Shown here: positions 44,491 to 53,789 of the stretch, one piece after another
How positions within the stretch are numbered: position 1 is the stretch's first letter
Layout of the letters: every line of letters starts with the position of its first letter
DNA from: Cloacibacterium caeni
GTDB taxonomy: Bacteria; Bacteroidota; Bacteroidia; Flavobacteriales; Weeksellaceae
Reading direction: 5' to 3'
Assembly (NCBI RefSeq): GCF_907163105.1
Contig: NZ_OU015321.1
Location: 2,433,001-2,497,000, forward strand
DNA: 64,000 bases
Notes under the pieces: model-generated
What the model saw: only the letters and a program-made list of their open reading frames with translations
Told to the model about the DNA's origin: nothing
Database searches by the model: none
Program-made: the position numbers and the translations under genes

Positions 44491-44535
44491 ATTGAATGTC
44501 TTGTCCTGAAAAAAGTTGACTAAAAATTAGATAAT

Positions 44536-44910
44536 ATGTCAACAAAAAAGAAAATTTCAAAAATTCCAATTGCCCCACAAATTTATAGCGAAGCATTTAA
44601 ACGTCAAGTTGTAAGTGAATTTGAGAGGGGTTTATTTACTAAAGCAGAACTTCGAAGACGTTACAATATTCAAGGCAATAGTTGTCTACCAAGATGGTTA
44701 AAAAAATATGGTAAATTTACCTATGAAGATAAATTAACTATTGGTCGTCCTATGAAAGATCCTCAACAACAGCGTATAAAAGAGCTAGAGGCTCAATTAG
44801 CAAAAAAAGAAGAAGAATTAAAAGTATTCAAACGATTTATTGAAATAGCTGAACGTGAGCTTAAAATTGATATTGTAAAAAAGTCTGGTTCCAAGCAGTT
44901 GAAGAAATAA
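44536..44910 (+). CDS. IS3-family transposase OrfA
   Basis: A 124-residue protein with an N-terminal helix-turn-helix (YSEAFKRQVVSEFERGL, RRRYNIQGNSCLPRWLKKYG) and a C-terminal leucine-zipper coil (IKELEAQLAKKEEELKVFKR). It binds the IS ends. At 44877-44883 the frame holds A-AAA-AAG, the classic -1 slip site of IS3 elements. After the slip the frame stays open into OrfB, giving an OrfAB fusion of about 422 residues. Confidence 0.92.
   Translation: MSTKKKISKIPIAPQIYSEAFKRQVVSEFERGLFTKAELRRRYNIQGNSCLPRWLKKYGKFTYEDKLTIGRPMKDPQQQRIKELEAQLAKKEEELKVFKRFIEIAERELKIDIVKKSGSKQLKK
44877..44883 (+). promoter_or_regulatory. Programmed -1 frameshift site
   Basis: A-AAA-AAG in the OrfA frame; the -1 frame after it reads VWFQAVEEINVN and continues into OrfB without a stop. 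Confidence 0.75.
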
Positions 44911-44924
44911 ATGTAAATAGTTCA

Positions 44925-45803
44925 TTGACTATTTATGAGTTATGCGAACTGTTTGGATACACAAAACAAGCATTTTACAAGCGAAAGTCAAAGGTAAAAA
45001 CGCCTAAATACAACTCAGAATTATTACGAAGTTTAGTAGTTACTATTCGTAAGCAATTACCCCGAACAGGTGGCAAGAAACTTTATGTAATGTTACAAGA
45101 TGAATTTATAAAACATCATATATCAATTGGTCGGGATCATTTTTTAGATTTTTTAAAAGCCGAATATTTACAAGTACCTAAAGTTCGAAGATATTACAAA
45201 ACAACAAACTCAAGACATTGGATGAAACGCTATCCAAATTTAATTAGCAATTTTGTACTTAACAGACCTGAGCAAGTTTGGGTTGCTGATATAACTTATT
45301 TACGAACAAAAGAGAAAACATACTATTTGCATTTACTCACTGATGCTTGTTCCAAGAAAATCGTTGGTTATCAACTGTCAGATAATTTAATGAGTTCAAC
45401 TACAGTAAAAGCTTTAGAAATGGCTTTGATTAACAGGGAAACAAAAAATCAACTCATTCACCATTCTGATAGAGGTTTACAATATTGCAGTAAAGAGTAT
45501 ACCGAATTGTTAAAGAAAAACAATATTTTAATTAGTATGACGCAAGAATACGACCCGTATGAAAATGCAGTAGCAGAAAGAGTAAATGGAATTTTAAAAG
45601 AAGAATTTGGTTTACATGAAATATTTGAAAACTATCAAAATTTAAACAAACAAGTTACACAAGCCATAACTTTATACAACAATTTTAGAATACATATGTC
45701 AATTAATATGATAACTCCAAACCAAGCGCATCAACAAAAAACAATACAATTAAAACAATGGAAAAAAATAAATCGTAACAGAATTAATTCTGCTACGATT
45801 TAA
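44925..45803 (+). CDS. IS3-family transposase OrfB (DDE catalytic part)
   Basis: A 292-residue retroviral-type integrase core: an HTH_21 domain (about 45-100), then VWVADITYL (first Asp), IHHSDRGLQY (second Asp) and NAVAERVNGILKEE (Glu). Normally made as OrfAB by frameshifting; the nominal TTG start here is only the first in-frame candidate. The C-terminal coding region includes a 30-base palindrome (45771-45800). Confidence 0.93.
   Translation: MTIYELCELFGYTKQAFYKRKSKVKTPKYNSELLRSLVVTIRKQLPRTGGKKLYVMLQDEFIKHHISIGRDHFLDFLKAEYLQVPKVRRYYKTTNSRHWMKRYPNLISNFVLNRPEQVWVADITYLRTKEKTYYLHLLTDACSKKIVGYQLSDNLMSSTTVKALEMALINRETKNQLIHHSDRGLQYCSKEYTELLKKNNILISMTQEYDPYENAVAERVNGILKEEFGLHEIFENYQNLNKQVTQAITLYNNFRIHMSINMITPNQAHQQKTIQLKQWKKINRNRINSATI
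45771..45800. repeat. 30-base palindrome at the IS right end
   Basis: AATCGTA.CAGAATT pairs with AATTCTG.TACGATT, with one mismatched pair (45778/45793). It overlaps the last OrfB codons. Confidence 0.7.
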
Positions 45804-45859
45804 CTATATTTGAATTATTAACGAGTCAACCTTTTTTAGGACAACTCACTTTTGATAAC

Positions 45860-46729
45860 ATGAAAACTACTTCCAATCTTATTTTTACTTTACTAAATCT
45901 CTTATTTATTTCCGCATTTTCTCAACAGAAAATAAAAGTTATTGATTTAGAAAACAACCAGCCTATTTCCTATGCAAAAGTAATTTTGGAGGATGGAAGT
46001 TATAGAAACACAGAAACTGATGGAAGTATAAATATTTTTCCAAATGAAAAAATAATTGAAATTCAATCTTTTGGTTACGAAATTTTGAAAATTTCAGAGT
46101 ATAAAACCTCATATTTTCTCATACCAAAATTTAAAAATATTGAAGAGGTAATTATTGAAAATCCTAAACAAAATAAGTTCTTTCGAATAGGTGAAATTAA
46201 GAAAGAAAAAAATTCACATTCCTTTATCGCCTCCAAAAATACATTGTCTATAGTTAGTTTTTTTGAAAGTAAGGACAACCCAAATTACAAATTCATTAAA
46301 AATATCAAGTTTTATAATAATGTAGAGAGCACAAAAAAAGACGCCACAATTAATTTGATAATATTTAAAAATGAAAATGGAAGACCTTCTGAAGAAATTT
46401 GGAAAAGTTTTACAATACGATGTAAACCTGGAAAAAAAATCACAACAAAAAACTTCAAAACTCCAATTCAATTTCCCGACGAAGGACTTTTCATTGGTTT
46501 TGAATGGATTATTAATGATGAAAATTCTTTTGAGCAAGAGTTTATATTGAACAATAAATACAATGAAACAAAAAAAACATTAAAGAAATTTAATAATCCT
46601 TATATCTACTCTCAAACTTCTGAGTTCAATGAAATACTTATTAAGACAAAATCTGGATGGGAAAAATTCAACCACAATATTCTTAATGAAAATAGAAGAC
46701 TTTCGATAGAGTTAACACTTACAAATTAA
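45860..46729 (+). CDS. Secreted protein with carboxypeptidase-like regulatory domain
   Basis: A 289-residue exported protein: signal peptide (1-21), then a CarboxypepD_reg-like beta domain (KVIDLENNQPISYAKVILED, ETDGSINIF, SFGYE) to about residue 90, followed by a Lys/Asn-rich beta region of unknown type. It begins 12 bases after the IS, so its native promoter may have been displaced; the outward TATATTTG of the IS lies 48 bases upstream. Base composition is more AT-rich than its neighbours. Function unknown. Confidence 0.7.
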   Translation: MKTTSNLIFTLLNLLFISAFSQQKIKVIDLENNQPISYAKVILEDGSYRNTETDGSINIFPNEKIIEIQSFGYEILKISEYKTSYFLIPKFKNIEEVIIENPKQNKFFRIGEIKKEKNSHSFIASKNTLSIVSFFESKDNPNYKFIKNIKFYNNVESTKKDATINLIIFKNENGRPSEEIWKSFTIRCKPGKKITTKNFKTPIQFPDEGLFIGFEWIINDENSFEQEFILNNKYNETKKTLKKFNNPYIYSQTSEFNEILIKTKSGWEKFNHNILNENRRLSIELTLTN

Positions 46730-46755
46730 TTTTTCATAACAAAATTCATAAAATC

Positions 46756-46790
46756 TTAAAGCCCTTAAATTTTTTGGGGCTTTTATTTTT
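46756..46790 (+). terminator. Terminator of the secreted-protein gene
   Basis: AAAGCCC (46758-46764) and GGGCTTT (46777-46783), then T-rich sequence. Confidence 0.7.
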
Positions 46791-46875
46791 GCGTAAATTT
46801 GCACGGACTTTGTCCGTTTTATGAAGATGAATAAAACTGTAAATTTTAGTTGTTAAACCTTAAACCAAAAGAATT

Positions 46876-48516
46876 ATGTTACCAAAAATAAATCCAGAAA
46901 ATACACAAGCTTGGAAATCACTCAACGAACATTTTGCACAAAATGATTTTGACCTAAGAACACTTTTTCAAGAAAACACTGATCGTTTCCAGCAGTTTTC
47001 AGTAAAAAAAGAAAATTATCTTTTTGATTTTTCTAAAAATTTAATTGACCAAAAAGCATTTGATTTATTGCTTCAATTGGCAGAAGAAACACAATTGAAA
47101 GCTGCTATTAACGCTATGTTTTCTGGCGAAAAAATAAATGAAACCGAAAAAAGAGCGGTACTTCACACTGCTTTAAGAGATTTTTCTGACAAAGAAATTC
47201 TTGTAGACGGCGAAAATATAAAACCAGGAATCAAAAAAGTTCTTGACCACATGAAAGCTTTCTCCGAAAAAGTGATTTCAGGAGCGCACAAAGGTTTCAG
47301 CGGAAAAGAAATTACTGATGTGGTAAACATTGGAATTGGTGGTTCAGATTTAGGACCTGTAATGGTAGTTTCGGCGCTTAAACACTTCAAAACAAGATTA
47401 AATGTACATTTCGTTTCGAATGTAGACGGAAATCACATGGCAGAAGTAGTGAAAAACTTAAATCCAGAGACTACACTTTTCATCGTAGCTTCTAAAACGT
47501 TTACCACTCAAGAAACTATGACCAATGCAAACTCTGCTAAATCTTGGTTCTTAAAAGCTGGAAAAGAAGAAGATGTAGCGAAACACTTCGTAGCTTTATC
47601 TACTAATATTCAGGCGGTTAAAGCGTTCGGAATTGCAGAAGAAAATATTTTCGAGTTCTGGGATTGGGTTGGCGGAAGATATTCACTTTGGAGCGCTATT
47701 GGTTTAAGCATCGTTCTAGCAGTGGGTTATGAAAATTTTGAAAATTTATTGAAAGGAGCTTACGAAACTGATGTGCATTTCCAAACGGCAGATTTCAAAG
47801 AAAACATTCCTGTTTTAATGGGACTTTTGGGAATTTGGTACAGAAATTTCTTTGATGCAAGTTCTTATGCTATTTTACCGTACTCTCAATATTTAGACAG
47901 ATTTGCAGCGTATCTTCAACAAGGAGATATGGAATCTAACGGAAAATCTGTAGACAGAAATGGGGAATATGTAACTTATCAAACCGGTCCAATTATTTGG
48001 GGAGAACCAGGAACGAATGGTCAACATGCTTTCTATCAATTGATTCACCAAGGAACAGAATTAATTCCTGCAGATTTTATCGCTTATGTAAAATCTTGCA
48101 ACGAAGTTTCTGACCATCAAGAAAAATTATTAGCGAACTTTTTCGCTCAAACTGAGGCACTTGCATTCGGAAAAAGCGAAGACGAAGCAAGAGCAGAATT
48201 GGTAAAAGAAGGAAAATCTGAAGAAGAAATTGAAAAATTAGTGAAATTCAAAACCTTCATGGGAAACACTCCTACTAATTCATTCTTTATCAATGAACTA
48301 ACTCCATTTTCACTAGGACAACTCATCGCACTTTATGAACACAAAATCTTCGTACAAGGTGTGATTTGGAACGTGTTTAGTTTTGACCAATTTGGAGTAG
48401 AATTAGGAAAAGTTTTAGCAGGAAAAATTCTACCAGAACTTACTGATAATGAAAAAGTAAACTCACATGATTCTTCTACAAATGGTTTAATAAACTATTT
48501 CAAAGAAAATAAGTAA
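46876..48516 (+). CDS. pgi: Glucose-6-phosphate isomerase
   Basis: A 546-residue enzyme of the usual PGI size that interconverts glucose-6-phosphate and fructose-6-phosphate. [44 protein letters not shown] (family signature) and [15 protein letters not shown] are all present. Cytoplasmic, glycolysis and gluconeogenesis. It is followed 40 bases on by folD and may be cotranscribed. Confidence 0.97.
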   Translation: MLPKINPENTQAWKSLNEHFAQNDFDLRTLFQENTDRFQQFSVKKENYLFDFSKNLIDQKAFDLLLQLAEETQLKAAINAMFSGEKINETEKRAVLHTALRDFSDKEILVDGENIKPGIKKVLDHMKAFSEKVISGAHKGFSGKEITDVVNIGIGGSDLGPVMVVSALKHFKTRLNVHFVSNVDGNHMAEVVKNLNPETTLFIVASKTFTTQETMTNANSAKSWFLKAGKEEDVAKHFVALSTNIQAVKAFGIAEENIFEFWDWVGGRYSLWSAIGLSIVLAVGYENFENLLKGAYETDVHFQTADFKENIPVLMGLLGIWYRNFFDASSYAILPYSQYLDRFAAYLQQGDMESNGKSVDRNGEYVTYQTGPIIWGEPGTNGQHAFYQLIHQGTELIPADFIAYVKSCNEVSDHQEKLLANFFAQTEALAFGKSEDEARAELVKEGKSEEEIEKLVKFKTFMGNTPTNSFFINELTPFSLGQLIALYEHKIFVQGVIWNVFSFDQFGVELGKVLAGKILPELTDNEKVNSHDSSTNGLINYFKENK

Positions 48517-48556
48517 ATTTGGAATAAATCTAAAAAGTAAAATAAAAAGAAAAAAC

Positions 48557-49444
48557 ATGGCACAAATTCTCGACGGTCTAAAAGTTTCAAAAGAAATAAA
48601 GGCTGAAATTAAAGCAGACGTAGAAAAAATTATTGCAAGCGGAAAAAGAGCTCCTCATCTCGCAGCAATTTTAGTAGGAAACAACGGCGCGAGCGAAACT
48701 TACGTTGCCAGCAAAATAAAAGATTGTAAAGAAGTAGGATTTACTTCATCGCTTTACAGATTTTCGAGCACCGCTTCTGAAGCAGAAGTTTTAGAAAAAA
48801 TTGCAGAACTTAATGTAGACCCAGAAGTTGACGGATTCATCGTTCAGTTGCCTTTGCCAAAGCAAATGGACCAAGAAAAAGTAATCATGGCGATTAATTC
48901 TCATAAAGACGTAGATGGTTTTCACCCCGAAAATTTTGGAAGAATGGCACTCGAAATGAGTACATTTTTACCAGCTACTCCTTTTGGAATCCTCACATTA
49001 TTAGAACGTTATAATATCGAAACCAAAGGTAAAAACTGTGTAATTATCGGTAGAAGTAAAATCGTAGGAAGACCCATGTCTATCTTAATGGGAAGAAAAG
49101 ATTTCCCAGGAAATGCTACAGTTACGGTAACGCACTCTTACACTTCACACATTGAGGAATTTACCAAAAATGCTGACATTGTGATTACTGCATTAGGAGA
49201 TCCAGAATTTTTAAAAGAAGATATGATTAAAGATGGTGTAGTGATTGTAGACGTAGGAATTACCCGAGTAGAAGATGCTAATGCGCCAAAAGGTTATAGA
49301 ATTGTAGGAGATGTAGATTTCGAAAGTTGCGAGAAAAAAGCAAGTTGGATTACTCCAGTTCCAGGAGGAGTGGGACCAATGACCAGAGCGATGTTATTAA
49401 AAAATACTATTTTAGCATACAAACACACGATTTATAAAGATTAA
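48557..49444 (+). CDS. folD: Methylenetetrahydrofolate dehydrogenase/cyclohydrolase
   Basis: A 295-residue bifunctional folate enzyme: YVASKIKDCKEVGF with the catalytic Lys, VQLPLPKQ, DVDGFHPENFGRM, the NADP loop VIIGRSKIVGRP and TPVPGGVGPMTRAML. It interconverts 5,10-methylene- and 10-formyl-tetrahydrofolate. queE follows after three bases; both depend on C1 or GTP-derived pterin-like metabolism, but the link may be only operonic. Confidence 0.97.
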   Translation: MAQILDGLKVSKEIKAEIKADVEKIIASGKRAPHLAAILVGNNGASETYVASKIKDCKEVGFTSSLYRFSSTASEAEVLEKIAELNVDPEVDGFIVQLPLPKQMDQEKVIMAINSHKDVDGFHPENFGRMALEMSTFLPATPFGILTLLERYNIETKGKNCVIIGRSKIVGRPMSILMGRKDFPGNATVTVTHSYTSHIEEFTKNADIVITALGDPEFLKEDMIKDGVVIVDVGITRVEDANAPKGYRIVGDVDFESCEKKASWITPVPGGVGPMTRAMLLKNTILAYKHTIYKD

Positions 49445-49447
49445 GAA

Positions 49448-50077
49448 TTGGATTTAACAAAAGAAATATTATTAAAAGAAGGAAAAATGCTCCCAGTGAT
49501 GGAGCATTTTTATACTTTACAAGGAGAAGGTCACCACACTGGAAAAGCCGCTTATTTTATAAGATTAGGTGGTTGTGATGTAGGTTGTCATTGGTGTGAT
49601 GTGAAGGAAAGTTGGGATCCAGAATTACATCCTTTGATGGATACCGTAGAAATTGCAGAAATTGCAGCAAGTTATTGTAAAACCATTGTTCTAACAGGTG
49701 GAGAACCACTGATGTGGAATTTAGAAATTTTGACCAAAAGATTAAAAGAATTGGGTTGTCAAATTCACATCGAAACTTCTGGAGCTTATGATATGAGCGG
49801 AACACTTGATTGGATTACGCTTTCTCCTAAGAAAACAGGTTTACCAAAAGAAGAAATTTACAAAGTAGCTAATGAGTTGAAAATCATAGCATTTAACAAC
49901 CATGATTTCACCTTCGCTGAAGAACAAGCTGCTAAAGTTTCAGAAAATTGTAAATTGTATCTACAAAGTGAATGGAGCAAAAGAAACGAAATGTATCCAA
50001 AGATTACTGATTTTATTTTGGCAAATCCTAAATGGCAAGCTTCTGTACAAACACATAAATATCTTAATATTCCATAA
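49448..50077 (+). CDS. queE: 7-carboxy-7-deazaguanine synthase
   Basis: A 209-residue radical-SAM enzyme in queuosine synthesis. It opens MEHFYTLQGEGHHTG and has Cys43, Cys47 and Cys50 (GGCDVGCHWC) for the cluster, then VLTGGEPLMWN. It converts carboxytetrahydropterin to CDG, the precursor of the Q base at tRNA position 34. The frame starts at TTG 49448 three bases after folD; ATG at 49487 (MLPVMEHF) is a possible shorter start with good AGAAGG spacing. Confidence 0.93.
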   Translation: MDLTKEILLKEGKMLPVMEHFYTLQGEGHHTGKAAYFIRLGGCDVGCHWCDVKESWDPELHPLMDTVEIAEIAASYCKTIVLTGGEPLMWNLEILTKRLKELGCQIHIETSGAYDMSGTLDWITLSPKKTGLPKEEIYKVANELKIIAFNNHDFTFAEEQAAKVSENCKLYLQSEWSKRNEMYPKITDFILANPKWQASVQTHKYLNIP

Positions 50078-50114
50078 AATTTAGCAACTTTGTAAGGACT
50101 TTACTTTCTAAAAC

Positions 50115-51482
50115 ATGCAGAAATTAAGATACTCTAGATATTTTAAAAGCGCTATCATCATCCTCGATATTTTAATCGTGGCTGCTGTTTTTGTGTTCTT
50201 TTTTCTGATGAGACACGAATATGTTTTAGAAAAAGCAAGAACAGAGGAAAACGTTTTATCACTTCTGCTATTAAGTCTTTTTTGGATTCTTTTAAGCGGA
50301 AGAACAAAATTATATTCCATTCCTAGAAACCTTACGTATACACTTTATGTAGAGCGTATTGTCACTCATATTTTTATATTTTTATTGGGAATTGTACTTT
50401 TAGCCAAAGTGAGTAATAATGAATTTTTGAAGTATGAAAGATTCTGGATTACGTTTACTCTTTTCATTATTTTATTTTTGGTTAAGTCATTCATTTTCTT
50501 TACCTTAAAGTACATTAGAGCACAAGGTGGAAACTACAGAAATGTAATGTTTATCGCAGAAAATTCATCCTCTGAAATTTTAAAAGATATTGTTACCCAA
50601 CGTAAAGATTATGGTTACAGAGTTTATGAATTTCCCAATGAAGAAATTAACATTTCGGAGCTTCAAAATTTTTGGAGAGAAAAAGAAATTCACACCGTTT
50701 TTATTCCTACTCAAAATCATTTAAGTAAAAAACTGCTTGAAGAAATCAATAGAGAAGCAGAAAATGATAAGATTAAAATTTCATTAATTCCAAGTGCTAT
50801 TCAAAATGAGTTTTTCCAATATGACTTGGGATACATCGAAACTCAACCTATTTTAACGCCTTCGAAATTTCCTTTGCACTATTATAGCAATGCGATTATC
50901 AAGAGAAGTTTTGATATTTTATTCTCGCTTTTGGTTTTAATTTTTATTGCGACTTGGCTATTTCCCATCATTGCTTTATTAATCAAATTAGACAGTAAAG
51001 GAAGTGTATTTTTTAAACAAAAAAGATATGGATTTCATGATGAAGTTTTTGAATGCATCAAATTCAGAACTATGATTGAAAATGAAGAATCTGCGACCAA
51101 AACTACTTCACAAAATGACAGCAGAATAACAAGAATTGGTAGATTTTTAAGAAAAACCAGTTTAGACGAAATGCCTCAATTCTTTAATGTTTTAAGAGGA
51201 GATATGTCTGTAGTAGGACCTAGACCTCACATGTTATTAATTGATGAATTTTACAAGGCAAAAATTGGTAGATATTCGGTGAGAAGCTTGGTAAAACCTG
51301 GCATTACGGGACTTGCACAAGTAAGCGGTTTGCGTGGTGACACTGGGGAAATGGAAATAGAAATGAAAAAGAGAATTTTAGCAGATTCATTCTATGTAAA
51401 AAATTGGAGCCTTACTCTAGATATTGTTATCATTCTGAAAACCATCTTATTAGTGATAAAAGGCGACCAAAAAGCCATTTAG
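50115..51482 (+). CDS. Polyprenyl-phosphate sugar-1-phosphate transferase
   Basis: A 455-residue membrane enzyme of the exopolysaccharide glycosylphosphotransferase type. Four or five N-terminal helices, a soluble Rossmann-like middle, another helix near 270, and the bac_transf domain: IKRSFDILFSLLVLIF, KIKFRTM-like ECIKFRTMIENEE, TSLDEMPQFFNVLRGDMS and GITGLAQVSGLRG. It puts the first sugar phosphate on the lipid carrier. It stands alone, with no polysaccharide cluster. Confidence 0.92.
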   Translation: MQKLRYSRYFKSAIIILDILIVAAVFVFFFLMRHEYVLEKARTEENVLSLLLLSLFWILLSGRTKLYSIPRNLTYTLYVERIVTHIFIFLLGIVLLAKVSNNEFLKYERFWITFTLFIILFLVKSFIFFTLKYIRAQGGNYRNVMFIAENSSSEILKDIVTQRKDYGYRVYEFPNEEINISELQNFWREKEIHTVFIPTQNHLSKKLLEEINREAENDKIKISLIPSAIQNEFFQYDLGYIETQPILTPSKFPLHYYSNAIIKRSFDILFSLLVLIFIATWLFPIIALLIKLDSKGSVFFKQKRYGFHDEVFECIKFRTMIENEESATKTTSQNDSRITRIGRFLRKTSLDEMPQFFNVLRGDMSVVGPRPHMLLIDEFYKAKIGRYSVRSLVKPGITGLAQVSGLRGDTGEMEIEMKKRILADSFYVKNWSLTLDIVIILKTILLVIKGDQKAI

Positions 51483-51541
51483 AACAATAAATTGAAATTC
51501 TATAAAATTATTAATCCTAAAAAATGTAACTTCGCACGGTT

Positions 51542-52291
51542 ATGTTAAAACTTTTAAGCGCAATAGGACAATACTTTTTACTATTAGGAAAAGTAATTCA
51601 AAAACCTCAAAAAAGGCAAGTTTTTTTTAAACTTCTCATGAGAGAAATCAATGACTTGGGAGTAAATTCTTTTGGACTCACTTTATTTACCTCAATATTT
51701 GTAGGAGCTGTAATCGCAATACAGATGTATAATAATTTTAGAAATTCTTCTATACCCATTCCCGCTCCTTTTATTGGTTATGCTACCAAAGTTGTCTTAA
51801 TTCTAGAATTTGCCCCTACAATTATTTCCGTAATTTTAGCCGGTAAAGTAGGTTCTTATATTACTTCGAGTATTGGAACGATGAGAGTTACAGAGCAAAT
51901 AGACGCTTTAGATATTATGGGAGTAAATTCTGCAAATTTCTTGATTTTACCAAAAATTTTAGCAAGTGTAATTTTCAATCCATTGTTAATTGCTATAAGT
52001 ATGGTTTTCGGAATATGGGGAGGTCATCTTGCAGGTATTGCGACAGGAAATTGGTCTAGAGCTGATTATATTTCTGGAATTCAAATGTATATGCCACCAT
52101 TTTATATTTGGTATGCATTTTTAAAAACAGCTGTATTTGCATTTCTTATTGCAACTATACCAGCTTTTTTTGGTTATAAAGTAAGTGGAGGATCTTTAGA
52201 AGTAGGTAGGGCAAGTACACAAGCTGTAGTTTGGACTATAGTAGCCATCATCATTGCTAACTTAGTATTAACACAAATGTTCTTAAGCTAA
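51542..52291 (+). CDS. mlaE: MlaE-type ABC permease
   Basis: A 249-residue permease with about five helices and the MlaE signature (LTLFTSIFVGAVIAIQMYNN, EFAPTIISVILAGKVGS, MRVTEQIDALDIMGV). It works in retrograde phospholipid transport between the two membranes. Stop overlaps the mlaF ATG by one base. The substrate-binding mlaD is not adjacent. Confidence 0.93.
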   Translation: MLKLLSAIGQYFLLLGKVIQKPQKRQVFFKLLMREINDLGVNSFGLTLFTSIFVGAVIAIQMYNNFRNSSIPIPAPFIGYATKVVLILEFAPTIISVILAGKVGSYITSSIGTMRVTEQIDALDIMGVNSANFLILPKILASVIFNPLLIAISMVFGIWGGHLAGIATGNWSRADYISGIQMYMPPFYIWYAFLKTAVFAFLIATIPAFFGYKVSGGSLEVGRASTQAVVWTIVAIIIANLVLTQMFLS

Positions 52292-53115
52292 TGATAGAAG
52301 TAAAAGATTTAAGAAAAAGTTTTGATGGTGTAGAAGTTCTGAAAGGAATTACCACCACTTTCGAAACTGGAAAGGTAAACTTAGTGATAGGACAGTCTGG
52401 TTCTGGAAAAACAGTATTTCTAAAAAGTTTACTGAATGTTTTTGAACCAACTAGCGGACATATTTTATTTGACGGTAGAGATATTGTAGGCATGTCTCGT
52501 CAAGAAAAAGAGGCATTGAGAGCTGAAATAGGAACCGTATTTCAAGGAAGTGCTTTGTTTGATTCTATGACGGTTCAAGACAATATCATGTTTCCTCTAG
52601 ATATGTTTACCAATCTTACTTTCACCGAAAAGAAAAAACGAGTAAAAGAAGTAATTGGTAGAGTTCACTTAGAAAATGCAGAGAAAAAATTTCCATCTGA
52701 GATTTCAGGAGGAATGCAAAAAAGAGTAGCGATTGCGAGAGCTATTGTTAATAACCCAAGATATTTGTTTTGTGACGAGCCCAACTCTGGGCTAGACCCT
52801 TTTACCGCAAACATAATTGATGATTTAATTGCAGAAATCACCGAAGAATATAATACCACTACGATTATAAATTCTCACGATATGAATTCTGTAATGACAA
52901 TTGGCGAGAAAATTGTATACTTGAGAAAAGGAATTAAAGAATGGGAAGGAACAAAAGATATTTTAATCACCTCAGACAATAATTACCTGATAGATTTCGT
53001 TTATTCTTCAGAATTATTTAAAGAATTAAGAGAATATCTTATCAAAATCAATAAAACAAGTATAGATAACATTATAACAACAATAGAAAATGAAACAGAT
53101 CAAGAAAATATTTAG
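52291..53115 (+). CDS. mlaF: MlaF-type ABC ATPase
   Basis: A 274-residue ATPase: Walker A GQSGSGKT, Q-loop GTVFQGSALFDSMTVQDNI, signature SGGMQKRVAIARAI, Walker B YLFCDEPNSGLDP and the H loop NSHDMNS. SALFDSMTV is typical of the MlaF branch. It powers the MlaE permease. Its last 26 bases overlap the following gene in another frame. Confidence 0.94.
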   Translation: MIEVKDLRKSFDGVEVLKGITTTFETGKVNLVIGQSGSGKTVFLKSLLNVFEPTSGHILFDGRDIVGMSRQEKEALRAEIGTVFQGSALFDSMTVQDNIMFPLDMFTNLTFTEKKKRVKEVIGRVHLENAEKKFPSEISGGMQKRVAIARAIVNNPRYLFCDEPNSGLDPFTANIIDDLIAEITEEYNTTTIINSHDMNSVMTIGEKIVYLRKGIKEWEGTKDILITSDNNYLIDFVYSSELFKELREYLIKINKTSIDNIITTIENETDQENI

Positions 53116-53722
53116 CACATTATTTGTAACGGCATCATTGCTGTCTTTCTCGCAGGTAACTTTCGGAGCGAAGGCCAATATCATCTACCAAACTGGTGAT
53201 CCTACTTGGGAAAATATAAAAAATGGAACTGTAGATGCATACGAAGACAAAGGAAAGAATAACGTAGGCTATAACGCAGGTATTTCACTAAAAATTGATA
53301 CACCTCTTGGAATTTTTATTCAACCAGAATTGTATTACACTACTTTTAGTAAAGAATTCACAGTAGATGGAACGAATACAACAATTACTGTTAAAAACAA
53401 CAGAGCAGATTTACCTGTTTTAGTAGGATATAATGTATTAGGAAAAACATTAGGTATTTATGCAGGACCTGTAGCTTCTTATAATCTTTCTACAGATAAT
53501 CAATATAATGATTTTAAAGAAAATGCTACGAAAGAATTTACTTTAGGCTATCAATTCGGCGCACAAGTTACTATTTCTAAATTGGTAGTTTCTGCAAGAT
53601 ACGAAGGTGCATTTAGCAATGACCAAAGAGAATATATCAACACGAATGTATCTTCTAACGAAGTAATTAGATATGACAACAGACCGAGTTTATTAATGTT
53701 CGGAGTTGGTTTAAATTTCTAA
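53090..53722 (+). CDS. Outer-membrane beta-barrel protein overlapping mlaF
   Basis: A 210-residue porin-like protein: signal peptide (about 1-21, LLSFS-Q), then TFGAKANIIYQTGDP, FIQPELYYTTF, LGIYAGPVASYNL and a terminal barrel strand LLMFGVGLNF. It fits the outer-membrane beta-barrel (OMP_b-brl) type. ATG 53090 lies 26 bases inside mlaF in another frame; no later start leaves a signal peptide, so the overlap looks real. It may be the outer-membrane partner of the Mla permease, as inference. Confidence 0.85.
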   Translation: MKQIKKIFSTLFVTASLLSFSQVTFGAKANIIYQTGDPTWENIKNGTVDAYEDKGKNNVGYNAGISLKIDTPLGIFIQPELYYTTFSKEFTVDGTNTTITVKNNRADLPVLVGYNVLGKTLGIYAGPVASYNLSTDNQYNDFKENATKEFTLGYQFGAQVTISKLVVSARYEGAFSNDQREYINTNVSSNEVIRYDNRPSLLMFGVGLNF

Positions 53723-53744
53723 AAAATTAAGGACATTAATTAAA

Positions 53745-53789
53745 AAAATGAAAAATCTCGGCTGCTTCGCAGCCGAGATTTTTCATTTT
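53745..53789. terminator. Long bidirectional terminator
   Basis: Two perfect 21-base arms (53745-53765 and 53769-53789) around TTC; the GC-rich CTCGGCTGC part is flanked by A and T. It serves the mlaEF unit and the convergent small gene. Confidence 0.9.

Larger units (their letters stand above)
44497..45848 (+). mobile_element. IS3-family insertion sequence, complete copy
   Basis: The element is about 1.35 kb with two reading frames. Inverted ends: TTGTCCTGAAAAAAGTTGACT (44501-44521, of which 19 of 21 match the complement of 45824-45844). Comparison with the second copy shows shared sequence from TGTC at 44497 onwards; the right border is set at ...CTCA by analogy and is uncertain by a few bases. 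No target-site duplication could be found. The right end carries a TATATTTG box (45805-45812) pointing out towards the next gene. Confidence 0.9.

Noticed and set aside
44497-45848. Target-site duplication around the IS
   Set aside because: No 3- or 4-base repeat matches on both sides for any plausible border, so none is claimed.
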